Part shown: in pieces, positions 1-8,092 of the stretch
Numbering within the stretch: position 1 is the first letter of the stretch
Layout of the letters: each line of letters begins with the position of its first letter
Assembly (NCBI RefSeq): GCF_022879595.1
Contig: NZ_CP084267.1
Span: 755,396 to 819,395, forward strand
Source of the DNA: Caballeronia sp. Lep1P3
GTDB lineage: Bacteria > Pseudomonadota > Gammaproteobacteria > Burkholderiales > Burkholderiaceae
Direction: 5' to 3'
Length of the DNA stretch: 64,000 nt
The notes under the pieces: generated by a model
What the model saw: only the letters and a program-made list of their open reading frames with translations
Database searches by the model: none
Told to the model about the DNA's origin: nothing
Made by a program: the position numbers and the translations under genes

Positions 1-464
1 CCCGTGAGATGCGGCTTGTGATACTGGATGACTTCCGCGCCCGCGTCGCGCAGCATGCGCAAATAGCGCTTGTCCATTTTCATGGAGCCGAGCCAGTCGA
101 GCAGCACATGCACCGCCACGCCCGCGCGCGCCCGGTCCGCGAGCGCCGTCGCGATCTCTTCGCCGATCGCGCCGGACCAGTAGATGAACGTCTCGAACGT
201 GATGGTCTTTCTGGCAGAGCGGATGCCTTCGAGCATCGACGGAAAGATTTCGTCGCCGTCGACGAGCACCTCGAAGCGGTTGCCGTCGACGACGGGCGGG
301 CCGAGCAGAAGGCCCATCGAGCGGATGAACTGCGGGTCGTCGCTCGGATAGAGCCGCTCGATCTTGTGCTCGATCTTCTTCTCGCCGCTCGTGAGATTGG
401 CGATCACCAGCACGACGATGACGGTGACTACGACGGTCAGGGCAATGAGGGCGATCATCGGCAT
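1..464 (-). CDS. Cardiolipin synthase / phospholipase D-family protein (3' part cut by window edge)
   Basis: Only the N-terminal 154 residues are inside the window; the gene runs off the left edge. It opens with one membrane segment (residues about 3-22, hydrophobic IALIALTVVVTVIVVLVIA). A soluble domain follows with the spacing typical of ClsB-like PLD enzymes: RFEVLVDGDEIFPSML, then TFETFIYWSG and VAVHVLLDWLGS. The catalytic HKD motifs are expected further downstream and are not visible. Members of this family join phosphatidyl groups to make cardiolipin at the inner membrane. ATG at 464 is used; an in-frame ATG at 458 is an alternative. The family is fairly sure, the exact substrate is not. 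Confidence 0.8.
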   Translation of the reverse strand, partial: MPMIALIALTVVVTVIVVLVIANLTSGEKKIEHKIERLYPSDDPQFIRSMGLLLGPPVVDGNRFEVLVDGDEIFPSMLEGIRSARKTITFETFIYWSGAIGEEIATALADRARAGVAVHVLLDWLGSMKMDKRYLRMLRDAGAEVIQYHKPHLT

Positions 465-533
465 GCGGGATTCTCGGGAAGCGAACATCCGTCCGGAACC
501 GCTAGTGTATGGGTTCCGGCGCGCGCATGGCGT

Positions 534-1310
534 TCACGTTTTCGCGGAGAACCAGCCCTGTTGCGTGCCCGTCTCGCCGATTTGCTTCGCAATCGCATCG
601 GCGAGGCGTTTTTCATCCGGCGATACACCGGCGCGCTTCGTTTCGGATACCGCATGCAGTCCGCCCGATACCGCGAGCGAACTCGCCGCATGTCCCGCCG
701 CCGCGCCGACGCCCGCCATCTCCGCGACGCCCGGCGCGTGGCCGCTGTCGGCGCTGGCATCGAACTGTTCGATGACTTGCGGCGCGCCGTTGGCCGGCCT
801 GTAGACGAGCGCAACCGTCGCGGCGACCTTGCTTTCGCCCGCGCCGAGGCCGATCAGCACGCGGCGCCGGCGATTGCCCGCATCGATCGTATCGATGCTG
901 CCGGTCACTTCCAGCGCGTTCTGGCCGCCGGGCGGCGGCGCGTCGGCCCGGACTGCGCGAAGGCCCATCGACTGCAGCTTGGCGACGATCTCGTCGGCGA
1001 GTTCTTCCTGAGCTTGCTGCGCCATCGCCGGTTCGCTGGACGCAGACGACCTGAGCTTCGCCGCGAGCCCGTGATTGTCGGGCTTCACATCGGCGAGGCT
1101 GCTGTCGAACGGGTACACGTAGATGACGTCGGGCCGCGCGGCGGGCGTCGTCGCGACGCTTTGCGTTGGCTGGGCCGCGTCGCCGTACTGACTCGCGGCC
1201 TGCGCGCAGCCGGCGAAGAGCGCGCTGCCCGTCATCAGTCCGACGACGGCGGCGCGGCGCGCATGGTTGAGGATGAAACGGAACGAAGGAAAACGGAAGG
1301 CTTGCGGCAT
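534..1310 (-). CDS. DUF4410-like outer-membrane lipoprotein
   Basis: 258 residues. A lipoprotein signal peptide ends in LFAGC with Cys35 as the predicted lipidated residue. The mature part has DVIYVYPFDSS, a central VTGSIDTIDAGNRRRRVLIGLGAGESKV stretch (quoted in parts: VTGSIDTID, then RRRVLIGLGAGES) and a C-terminal helix ADAIAKQIGE. This pattern is that of the DUF4410 lipoproteins, whose function is unknown. The frame is open upstream to 1571, but the lipobox places the start at 1310. It lies between the cardiolipin-synthase-like gene and the DNA-repair operon, with no obvious functional tie to either. Confidence 0.7.
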   Translation of the reverse strand: MPQAFRFPSFRFILNHARRAAVVGLMTGSALFAGCAQAASQYGDAAQPTQSVATTPAARPDVIYVYPFDSSLADVKPDNHGLAAKLRSSASSEPAMAQQAQEELADEIVAKLQSMGLRAVRADAPPPGGQNALEVTGSIDTIDAGNRRRRVLIGLGAGESKVAATVALVYRPANGAPQVIEQFDASADSGHAPGVAEMAGVGAAAGHAASSLAVSGGLHAVSETKRAGVSPDEKRLADAIAKQIGETGTQQGWFSAKT

Positions 1311-1464
1311 GTCGGCATCTCGGGTGATTGGCTCAGTGGCATCTGTGCGTGACACGGCGTTTTGCCTCTCGATCACGCTGGCGCAACTATGCGCGATGGC
1401 ATTCGAGCGCGCCATCGGACAGTTATGTCGTGAAGTGTCATTGCCAGCGGGCGCCGCGCGGCGT

Positions 1465-2898
1465 CTAGCGCTTATCGGCTGAAGCGGCGAGCGAGCGCGC
1501 CCGCGCGAGCGCATCGGCGATATCGGCGAGGGTTTTTTCGCGCGCGGTGTCGTCGAGCTGACGCAGCGCATACGAGGGGTGATACGTCGCGACGATCAGC
1601 TTGTCGCCATACGGCACCACGCGCCCGACGTGCGCGCGCAGCGTCGCGCGCTTGCCGAGGAGCGCGGTCAGTGCCGTTGCGCCGAGCGTAACGATCACAC
1701 GCGCGCCGGTTTGATCGAGTTCGCGCTCGAGCCAGTAGGAACACGCTTCGATTTCCTGCTGCCCCGGCGTCTTGTGCAGACGCCGCTTGCCGCGCGGCTC
1801 CCATTTGAAATGCTTGACGGCGTTGGTCAGATACACCTGCTCGCGCGGCACGTTCGCGCGGCGCATGGCGTCGTCGAGCAACTGGCCGGCCGGTCCGACA
1901 AAAGGCTCGCCCTTCAGGTCTTCCTGGTCGCCGGGCTGCTCGCCGAGCAGCATGATGCGCGCGTCGGATGGCCCGGCGCCGGGCACCGCCTGCGTCGCGT
2001 TGCGCCAGAGATCGCAGCGGCGGCAGGTATCGAGCGAACTGGGCGCGTCGCGCTCGGGTTGCGCGTCGCGCGCTTCGACCTGCACCGCCTTGCCGCCGAG
2101 CGCGCCGACCGTCTTTGCCTGCGCGACGCGCCGTGCGCCGCCGCGCGCATCGCTCACGAGTTGCGGGATCAGCGCGCCTTCGGGCAAGCCTTTCCAGAAG
2201 CGCACGGGCATCTGCTGTTCGAGCGCGGATTCGTTCAGGCGCGCGGGGTTGAAGATGCTGCGGTAGTAGGTCATCCACAGGTCTTCGGCGGCGTCCGGCG
2301 TATCGGACGCATGTTCCGATGCCAGCGCGCGCCGGCGCTCGATCTGCAAGCGCTCGCCGTTCCACATCGCCGCGCCGTCCGGCGTGGTGATGAGCCACGT
2401 CGAGCGGCCCATGCGCGCGGCGAAATGCTCCGCGCCCCACGCGAGGACATCGTGATCCGGTTCGTACCACGCGACGAATTCCGGCGGTCCGAGCGCGGCA
2501 TCGCGCTGACGAAAGCGCACGTAGGCGATCATGTCGTGCTGCGCGCGCCGCACGGCCTTCGCCATCTTGTAGAGACGCGCGCCGTCTTCGTCGGCGGCGG
2601 ACGCAACCGAGCGGTCGCCGCGCGTCCAGCGCCATAGCACGCGATACAGAAAGCCCCAGCGACGCTCGTCGCGACAATGCGCGGCATCCTTCACGAGCGC
2701 GGCCAGTTCGCGCGAGACGCGCACTTGCGGCGCATCGCCGTCCGATGCCGTGGCCTCGCCTGCCGCCGGGAAAAGCGCGGGCGTGTCGCTTTGCTGCGTG
2801 CGCCAGTCGATCGACTCGGGCGCGAGCCCTTGCGACAGCGCGCCAAGCGCGGCGCTGCGCCAGGCGTCGAAGTCGTCGTCGATCGTGATGACGCGCAT
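1465..2898 (-). CDS. udgX: UdgX-type uracil-DNA glycosylase fused to a TIGR03915/DUF4130 domain
   Basis: 477 residues. Residues 1 to about 265 match the DUF4130/TIGR03915 family of putative DNA-repair proteins (FVAWYEPDHDVLAWGAEHF; WMTYYRSIFNPARLN). Residues about 285-477 are a family-4-like uracil-DNA glycosylase with a Cys-rich iron-sulfur start (CRRCDLW), motif A GEQPG (319-323) and motif B HPSYALR. The loop KRRLH, with His375, marks the UdgX branch. From known biology, the histidine of this loop in UdgX links covalently to the deoxyribose after uracil removal, so the enzyme stays bound to DNA. The start follows the radical SAM gene stop by one base, so the two are co-transcribed, and the pair sits behind a LexA box. 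The frame extends 12 codons upstream, but ATG 2898 fits the operon spacing. Confidence 0.92.
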   Translation of the reverse strand: MRVITIDDDFDAWRSAALGALSQGLAPESIDWRTQQSDTPALFPAAGEATASDGDAPQVRVSRELAALVKDAAHCRDERRWGFLYRVLWRWTRGDRSVASAADEDGARLYKMAKAVRRAQHDMIAYVRFRQRDAALGPPEFVAWYEPDHDVLAWGAEHFAARMGRSTWLITTPDGAAMWNGERLQIERRRALASEHASDTPDAAEDLWMTYYRSIFNPARLNESALEQQMPVRFWKGLPEGALIPQLVSDARGGARRVAQAKTVGALGGKAVQVEARDAQPERDAPSSLDTCRRCDLWRNATQAVPGAGPSDARIMLLGEQPGDQEDLKGEPFVGPAGQLLDDAMRRANVPREQVYLTNAVKHFKWEPRGKRRLHKTPGQQEIEACSYWLERELDQTGARVIVTLGATALTALLGKRATLRAHVGRVVPYGDKLIVATYHPSYALRQLDDTAREKTLADIADALARARSLAASADKR

Positions 2899-2899
2899 G

Positions 2900-4111
2900 C
2901 TAGAGCAGCGAAAGCTGCACGGGCTGCGTGGCAAGCGCGCGCCGCAGATGATCCGACGGCGCTTCCGAAAGCGGTGGCCGATAGTCCTCCGTCACGACGA
3001 ACGGCTTCACCTTGTCCATGCCGCAGCGCAGCCGCGCGAGATCGGCATAACGCACGCGCCGCGCGCGCCGCAGTTCGACGATGCGCTTCGCGTTGCGCAT
3101 GCCGATGCCCGGCACACGCGCGATCATGCGCAACGGCGCGGCGTTCAGATCGACGGGAAAGCGTTCGCGATGCGCAAGCGCCCACGCGAGTTTCGGATCG
3201 ACATCGAGCGGGAGATTGCCTGCATCGCCAAACAGTTCGGCGGCGTTGAAGCCGTAGCCGCGCATCAGAAAATCCGCCTGATACAGCCGATGCTCGCGCA
3301 ACAGCGGCGGCGCCTTCGACGGCACGCCCGACGGACTGTCCGGAATCGGGCTGAAGGCCGAGTAATAGACGCGCTTGAGCTGATACGAGCCGTACAGCGT
3401 TTCGGCGGTGCCGAGAATGGTGCGGTCGTCCGTTTCGTCCGCGCCGACGATCATCTGCGTGCTCTGTCCCGCCGGCGCGAAGCGCGGCGCGCGCGGCTCC
3501 GCTTCGGACTCCTCGCGCGCGACGCGGATGTTGCCCATCGCGAGCTTGATCGTGCGGCCGTTTTTTTCGGGCGCGAGCCGTTCCAGCCCGATCTCCGTCG
3601 GCAATTCGATGTTCACGCTCAGACGGTCCGCGTAAAGCCCGGCCTGCGCGATGAGTTCCGGGTCCGCGTCCGGAATGGTCTTGAGGTGAATGTAGCCGCG
3701 AAACTGATGCTTCTCGCGCAACGTCTTCGCGACGAGGACCAATTGCTCCATCGTGTAATTCGACGAGCGGATCACGCCGGAACTCAAAAACAGCCCGTCG
3801 ATGTAGTTGCGGCGGTAAAAGTCGAGCGTCAGCGTGACGACTTCTTCCCGCGTGAAGCGCGCGCGGGGCACGTTGCTCGACCGGCGGTTGATGCAATACC
3901 GGCAGTCGTACAGGCAAAAGTTGGTAAGCAGAATTTTCAGCAGCGACACGCAGCGGCCGTCCGGCGTGAAGCTGTGGCAGATGCCCGAGCCGGTGCTCGC
4001 GCCGACGCCTTCGATGCCGCGCGACTCGCGCTTGGGCGCGCCGCCGCTCGCGCACGAGGCGTCGTACTTTGCTGCGTCGGCGAGAATTTCGAGCTTTTCC
4101 GGCAAGTCCAT
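2900..4111 (-). CDS. Putative DNA modification/repair radical SAM protein (TIGR03916-like)
   Basis: 403 residues. The radical SAM [4Fe-4S] motif is visible as NFCLYDCRYC (CxxxCxxC), and is preceded by the CHSFTPDGRCVSLLKIL region typical of this family. The C-terminal part carries a helix-hairpin-helix-like DNA-binding stretch (MIARVPGIGMRNAKRIVELR). Members sit next to UdgX/DUF4130 genes in many proteobacteria and are presumed to act on DNA, but the reaction is not known. First gene of a two-gene operon with udgX (1-bp gap). A LexA-type palindrome lies only about 12 bp upstream of its start codon, which implies SOS control. Confidence 0.88.
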   Translation of the reverse strand: MDLPEKLEILADAAKYDASCASGGAPKRESRGIEGVGASTGSGICHSFTPDGRCVSLLKILLTNFCLYDCRYCINRRSSNVPRARFTREEVVTLTLDFYRRNYIDGLFLSSGVIRSSNYTMEQLVLVAKTLREKHQFRGYIHLKTIPDADPELIAQAGLYADRLSVNIELPTEIGLERLAPEKNGRTIKLAMGNIRVAREESEAEPRAPRFAPAGQSTQMIVGADETDDRTILGTAETLYGSYQLKRVYYSAFSPIPDSPSGVPSKAPPLLREHRLYQADFLMRGYGFNAAELFGDAGNLPLDVDPKLAWALAHRERFPVDLNAAPLRMIARVPGIGMRNAKRIVELRRARRVRYADLARLRCGMDKVKPFVVTEDYRPPLSEAPSDHLRRALATQPVQLSLL

Positions 4112-4122
4112 CGTGGCTATGA

Positions 4123-4142
4123 TACTGTATGTTTATACAGTA
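4123..4142. promoter_or_regulatory. LexA (SOS) box upstream of the radical SAM-udgX operon
   Basis: The 20 bases TACTGTATGTTTATACAGTA contain CTGT-N8-ACAG. They differ from the E. coli LexA consensus (TACTGTATATATATACAGTA) at only two central positions. The palindrome continues one base further on each side (4122-4143). It lies immediately upstream of the start codon at 4111 on the minus strand, where a bound repressor would block initiation. Confidence 0.85.
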
Positions 4143-4186
4143 TGGTATGCGCGCGGCGCGAAGTTTGCAAATGCGTCGGCGCCCGG

Positions 4187-4609
4187 TTATTTGAGCGGAT
4201 CATGTCCCCAGTTCATCAGCGAGTAGCGCCACTTCGTGTGTTCCACATCGCCGTGCGGGCGTTGCGCGAGATGGCGCTTGATATAGCCGGCTACCTTGCG
4301 CATGTGCGCGTAGTCGTCGGCGTCGAAGTCGCTTTTCTTGGTGCCGAGCAACGCGACGATGCGTCTGCCCGACCGATGCCCGACCGACTCCGCCTTGCCT
4401 GGGTCGTCCGCCGCATCGTCCGTCTTCTGGCCGACCGCGCGCGATTCCTCGGTGGCAAGCCACTTGTCGAGCTGATGCGCCGTCATGTTGACGAGCGTCT
4501 TGAACTCGTCGAGCGCCGCCTTGTCCTGATCGTCCGGCGAATGTCCATGTTCCCGATGCGTCGTCACGAGCGCGCTCCACTGGCTTCGAACAAACATGGC
4601 TGGATTCAA
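4187..4609 (-). CDS. DUF3140 family protein
   Basis: 140 residues if translation begins at TTG 4609; an in-frame ATG at 4597 would give 136. Family hallmarks are FKTLVNMTAHQLDKWLATEESR, ESVGHRSGRRIVALL, DYAHMRKVAGYIKRHLAQRP and the C-terminal WRYSLMNWGHDP. DUF3140 proteins are small, soluble and widespread, with no established function. An AGGAG lies 10 bases before the TTG, which slightly favours the longer form. It points the same way as the SOS operon but is separated from it by the LexA box. Confidence 0.8.
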   Translation of the reverse strand: MNPAMFVRSQWSALVTTHREHGHSPDDQDKAALDEFKTLVNMTAHQLDKWLATEESRAVGQKTDDAADDPGKAESVGHRSGRRIVALLGTKKSDFDADDYAHMRKVAGYIKRHLAQRPHGDVEHTKWRYSLMNWGHDPLK

Positions 4610-4686
4610 GCAAGGCGCGCTCCTGCGTGGTCCGCTGCCGTGCCATGCCTGTCATTGCCTGACCAACCTCGTTTGCGGAGACCCCT

Positions 4687-4908
4687 ATGCGTTTCGACTA
4701 CAAGAATTTCCACATCGACTGCACCGCACGCCATGACGAAGACGGCCGCTTCTACGCGCACGCCCGCATCGTGAGCGCGCCGAACGAGTACACGCCGCAT
4801 GTCGAAGTCCACGAATCCGGCGACCTGGATGCCTTTTCGAACGAGTGGGACGCGCTTCATTGCGCGCGGGCGTGGGCCATCGAATGGTGCGACGAGGCGC
4901 TTGCCTGA
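4687..4908 (+). CDS. Small hypothetical protein (73 aa)
   Basis: 73 residues, soluble, with no signal peptide or membrane segment. It reads as a small beta-rich fold (MRFDYKNFHIDCTARHDEDG, then FYAHARIVS, then a helical WDALHCARAWAIEWCDE). GGAG sits six bases before the ATG. It is divergent from the DUF3140 gene. Codon use resembles that of the host chromosome. I do not recognise a characterised family. Confidence 0.65.
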   Translation: MRFDYKNFHIDCTARHDEDGRFYAHARIVSAPNEYTPHVEVHESGDLDAFSNEWDALHCARAWAIEWCDEALA

Positions 4909-5022
4909 AAGCGGGCGTAGCGCGGCGCTTACAGCCGCGGCACGGCGATTGCGTTGTGTAAGCCGCGAAGCCGCGGGCTAACGAGGCGGCGCGCATCAAA
5001 CCACCAATCAAAGGGAGGCACC

Positions 5023-5343
5023 ATGAAAATCGCCAAGAAGAGCTTGCTCGTATCCGCAATGATCCTCGGTCTGTCGGGCGCGGCGTTCGCGCAGGGCGCG
5101 GGCGGCGGTGGCGGCGCGGGCGGTGCCGGTGCGGGCGGCGGCACGGCGGGCGGCAACGGCGCGGGCCAAGGCGGCACGGGCATGAGCACGCCGAACGCGC
5201 ACGGCGCGACCGGCACGACCTCCGGCGCATCCGGCTCGACGACGATGGATACGTCCAACGGCGCCAACAACTCCGGCAGTTCCGGCGGCAAGATGATGAA
5301 AAAGAAGAGCGGTTCCGGTTCGGGCACGTCGAAGTCGGACTAA
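5023..5343 (+). CDS. Small secreted glycine-rich protein
   Basis: 106 residues. There is a classic Sec signal peptide, KKSLLVSAMILGLSGAAFA, with cleavage predicted after AFA at residue 23. The mature part is nearly all Gly, Ala, Ser and Thr, then a Lys-rich tail with KMMKKKSGSGSG. GGGAGG precedes the ATG, which supports this start over an upstream in-frame codon at 4954. Low-complexity exported proteins like this are common in Burkholderiaceae and lack known function. Confidence 0.7.
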   Translation: MKIAKKSLLVSAMILGLSGAAFAQGAGGGGGAGGAGAGGGTAGGNGAGQGGTGMSTPNAHGATGTTSGASGSTTMDTSNGANNSGSSGGKMMKKKSGSGSGTSKSD

Positions 5344-5751
5344 AGCACCACGTTTTCCGAACCACCGCCATGCAGGGCGGTCCACGCGGACCGCGCCTGC
5401 TCAAAGTCTGAAAGTCAGCGCGGCTGCGCTGACTCCCTCCTTACGCATCCCTTCCACATCGGGATTTCGCGTCTTCTCATCCAAACGTAACGTGTGCATG
5501 CGCGGTTCTGATCGCGCCTGACGCAACGGCCGGTTCTTCGACATCGGTCGCCTAAGAACCGGGTTCCGTTCGCGTCCTTGCACCTTCGGCATCGCGCCCG
5601 CCCGAGCGATCGGGCGAATCCCCGCATGCCGGCATCGCTCGCGCGCCCGAGCCGGCATCCCGGCATGCGCGATTTCGCCCCAACGCTGCAAGGAGTCCGA
5701 GAACGCGCTTCCGGCTGCTTGAGCATTCGATTCGTTTAGAGGAGCTGGAAG
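5344..5751. other. Non-coding interval with two hairpins
   Basis: About 400 bases without a convincing gene. A 7-bp stem GCGGTCC/GGACCGC spans 5377-5394. A perfect 8-bp stem GTCAGCGC/GCGCTGAC with a GGCT loop spans 5414-5433. Neither is followed by a clear T run, so they are weak terminators at best. The stretch from about 5620 to 5670 repeats GCCGGCAT-like words. No promoter is obvious. Confidence 0.5.
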
Positions 5752-6075
5752 ATGAACGCAAATCCGAACCCGAAACTCGTCGCGATGATGGCCGCCTGCG
5801 CGCTGGTCGCGAGTATCGGCACGGCGCGCGCGCAAGGCATGCCCGACGCCGCGCAACAACTCGTGCAGACGATGCGCCCCACGCAGCCGATGCCGCCGAT
5901 GGAGCCGATGGAGCCGATGCAAGCGGACCGAGACGCGCCCGCGCCGCAGACGGCGCAGTCGTCGGATGAAACCGCATACGGCGGCGCGAAGGCCGGCACG
6001 AGTATGTCGGCGAGCGGACGCGCTCCCGACGCGTGCAGGAATCAGCCGCGCTGCGAGGTGTTCTTCGGACACTGA
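5752..6075 (+). CDS. Small exported Met/Pro-rich hypothetical protein
   Basis: 107 residues. The signal peptide LVAMMAACALVASIGTARA is followed by a probable cleavage before QGMPD. The mature region has a short PMxPMEPMEPM repeat around residues 46-58 and a C-terminal CRNQPRCEVFFGH with two cysteines that could pair. AGGAG lies 9 bases upstream of the ATG. No family recognised. Confidence 0.6.
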   Translation: MNANPNPKLVAMMAACALVASIGTARAQGMPDAAQQLVQTMRPTQPMPPMEPMEPMQADRDAPAPQTAQSSDETAYGGAKAGTSMSASGRAPDACRNQPRCEVFFGH

Positions 6076-6120
6076 GCGATCGAGCGGCGCGGACTCCGCG
6101 CCGCCGACTTCCCTCTCGAT

Positions 6121-7089
6121 TCACCCGATGCGCGGCGTCAGCGAAAACCGCGCGCTCACCGACGCCCCCGGCGCAAGCACGCCGCCGCCCTTCGAAGCGT
6201 GGTCGGCATCGAGATTCACCCAGTCCGCCACGTTGCTTACCGGCTCGACGCACAAGAGCGCGTCGTGCGCAACGGGCGCGTAAATCACCATGAAGTCGAA
6301 CGGCGCGTCCGCTCGCAGCGTGACCGCGCGATGCTCGTCCGGCCACGCGATCGTCGCTTCGCGCGACCAGCCCACGAAATTGTTGTCGAGATCGAAGGCA
6401 TCGGCGGACATGCCCTGCGGCGAGCCGAGCGCGTCGATGCTCGGATGCGCGCCCGCGTGCGTCGGCAGCGGGTCGGGCGTCGTGTGCCACATCGACTTCA
6501 CGCGCGCATGCACGCGCGTGTGCCGCGTGCGCGGAAAGTACGGATGATGGCCGAGGCCGAACGGCATGGGCCGCGCGGACAGGTTGCGCATCGACATCGT
6601 GACCGTCAGAGAGTGCGCGTCGAGCGCGATGTCCTGCGCCGCTTCGAACGCAAACGGCCAATGATGCGCCGGCTCGCCCGACGGCTCATGCACGAGCGCG
6701 AGCCGCGCGCTCGCCTCGGATAATGCATCGACGCGCCACGGCCGCCGCCAGCCGTTGCCGTGCAGCGCGTGCGGGAACGCGTTGCCGTCGCCGGAAAGAT
6801 CGACGCCCACGCCATCGAACGTAAAGCGCGCATCGCGGATGCGGTTGCAATACGGCACGAGCGGAAAGCTCGCCATGCCGAGCGGATTGCGCGCGGCGAG
6901 CGCATCCGGCGTGGCGGGACGCAGCCAGTGCAGCGGGCCTTCGGCGTCATCGCGCATGTCGAAAAACGCCGCGATCGCCCCGCCGACATGCGGCGCAAGC
7001 AGCACGCGGCGCGCGCCGTGACTCAGTTCGACGAGCGGTTCGACGAGCGGTTCGACGGCGATCCGGTCCGGATTTCTGTCGGCGCTCAA
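6121..7089 (-). CDS. Aldose 1-epimerase (mutarotase) family protein
   Basis: 322 residues with the galactose-mutarotase fold. PLVPYCNRIRDARF carries the sugar-contacting Asn-Arg. HALHGNGWRRPW carries the first catalytic His region, GLGHHPYFP the second His, and DFMVIYAP/LCVEPVSN with its Glu closes the active site. The likely start is TTG 7089, which overlaps the stop of the dioxygenase gene (TTGA), so the two are translationally coupled. Just after the start a 12-bp unit, TTCGACGAGCGG, is repeated in tandem (7027-7050) and encodes LVEPLVEP. The locus context (sugar ABC importer and LacI regulator) suggests it interconverts anomers of the imported sugar. Confidence 0.85.
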   Translation of the reverse strand: MSADRNPDRIAVEPLVEPLVELSHGARRVLLAPHVGGAIAAFFDMRDDAEGPLHWLRPATPDALAARNPLGMASFPLVPYCNRIRDARFTFDGVGVDLSGDGNAFPHALHGNGWRRPWRVDALSEASARLALVHEPSGEPAHHWPFAFEAAQDIALDAHSLTVTMSMRNLSARPMPFGLGHHPYFPRTRHTRVHARVKSMWHTTPDPLPTHAGAHPSIDALGSPQGMSADAFDLDNNFVGWSREATIAWPDEHRAVTLRADAPFDFMVIYAPVAHDALLCVEPVSNVADWVNLDADHASKGGGVLAPGASVSARFSLTPRIG

Positions 7090-7886
7090 TATGCGAACTG
7101 CCGGTAGTTTTCGTCGAAGATGCGCTCCGTGCGCTCGACGACCGGGTTATAGCGCAGCAGGCGTTTCGCGCGCGGCGGCAGGTCGGCGAGCACGGCGCGC
7201 GGCACATCGATATGCACCTCGGGCCGGAAATACCACGCGCGGCTATAGCCGATGACGACCATCGGACGCGGCGCGCCGGTCAGGTTCGGCGTGCCGCGAT
7301 GCAGCCCGCGCACGTCGCGGATCATCACGTCGCCGACGCGCATCGGCACGCGCTCGGGCGGGAAGCGCCCATCGGCGAGACCGGCTAGCGCTTCCTCGCG
7401 CGAGATGCGGTGCGTGCCGCGCGTGGTTTCGAGCGGGCCGTTGCTGTCGTCCACATCGACGAGCGGAAAATTCACCGCGAGCTGAAACGACGGCGTTTCC
7501 GGCGCATCGTCGAAGAGCGGCGGCGTATCGCGATGCCAGTCCTGAAACTCCGAGCCGAGCACAGGCGTATCGGTGGCGAGCTGGCACATCACCGGATCGC
7601 GCCCGGCCACGCGCTCGACGATCGCGACGATATCTTCGTCGCACACGACGGACGGGTCCGCGAATTCGCCTTCGAACGGCAAGGTCACGTAATAGCGGCC
7701 CGGCCCGCGATTGCCGCTCGACGACGCCTCGCGCGCGGCGTCGACATGCGGCTGAAGGAGCGACGCGAACGCATCGCGCCACGCGTCGATCTTCGCGCGG
7801 TCGAAATGATCGCGCAGCAATACGAAGCCATCTTGCTCGAACGCTTGTGCGAGCGCGTCTCGCGCGCTTTCGTCGTACCGGCCCAT
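7086..7886 (-). CDS. Phytanoyl-CoA dioxygenase (PhyH) family Fe(II)/2-oxoglutarate enzyme
   Basis: 266 residues. The metal triad is visible: WHRDTPP supplies HxD, and GLHRGTPN supplies the distal His followed by the 2OG-binding Arg region. N-terminal FEQDGFVLLRDHFD is typical of the PhyH fold. ATG 7886 has a purine-rich AGGAGCGGC nearby; the reading frame continues open upstream to 8072, through the operator region, and that part is rejected. It is divergent from the lacI gene and co-transcribed with the mutarotase. The substrate is unknown; the neighbours point to a carbohydrate or sugar-derived compound rather than phytanoyl-CoA. Confidence 0.87.
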   Translation of the reverse strand: MGRYDESARDALAQAFEQDGFVLLRDHFDRAKIDAWRDAFASLLQPHVDAAREASSSGNRGPGRYYVTLPFEGEFADPSVVCDEDIVAIVERVAGRDPVMCQLATDTPVLGSEFQDWHRDTPPLFDDAPETPSFQLAVNFPLVDVDDSNGPLETTRGTHRISREEALAGLADGRFPPERVPMRVGDVMIRDVRGLHRGTPNLTGAPRPMVVIGYSRAWYFRPEVHIDVPRAVLADLPPRAKRLLRYNPVVERTERIFDENYRQFAY

Positions 7887-7952
7887 GCGCCGCTCCTTTT
7901 TTCGGTCGTGACGGGAACGCGAACAGAATCGCATGGGGGTAATCGAGTCGTC

Positions 7953-7964
7953 AATATTATTAGT
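7953..7964. promoter_or_regulatory. Candidate LacI operator O1 (dioxygenase side)
   Basis: AATATTATTAGT; its complement ACTAATAATATT is identical to the 12-mer at 9176-9187. It lies 67 bp upstream of the dioxygenase start in the divergent promoter region. Confidence 0.5.
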
Positions 7965-8026
7965 AATGCTCCGTGAAAACCCTGTGCGCATAGCCCATTC
8001 GATAAGGTGGTTTCCGCGTTGTCCAT

Positions 8027-8040
8027 CACTAATATTAGTG
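8027..8040. promoter_or_regulatory. Candidate LacI operator O2 (perfect 14-bp palindrome)
   Basis: CACTAATATTAGTG is a perfect palindrome with the same ACTAAT/ATTAGT half sites as the other two sites, but with no spacer between the halves. It lies 53 bp upstream of the lacI start, so autoregulation and control of the divergent genes are plausible. Confidence 0.6.
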
Positions 8041-8092
8041 GTAACTTTCCTTCGCTCTGGACGTTTCAGCACTCGCCCGCCATTCGCGCCCG

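Noticed and set aside
2750..4774. A 674-codon plus-strand frame opposite the radical SAM gene
   Set aside because: Shadow of the CxxxCxxC-containing minus-strand gene; composition is Arg/Ala/His-rich and non-specific.
5101..5340. Gly/Ala-rich coding repeats considered as a CRISPR or tandem-repeat array
   Set aside because: No regular unit length or spacers; it is low-complexity protein coding downstream of a signal peptide. No CRISPR array, tRNA or rRNA was seen anywhere in the window.
7887..8072. Extension of the dioxygenase gene through the divergent promoter
   Set aside because: It would code through two operator-like sites and has no homologous sequence; ATG 7886 fits the fold start.
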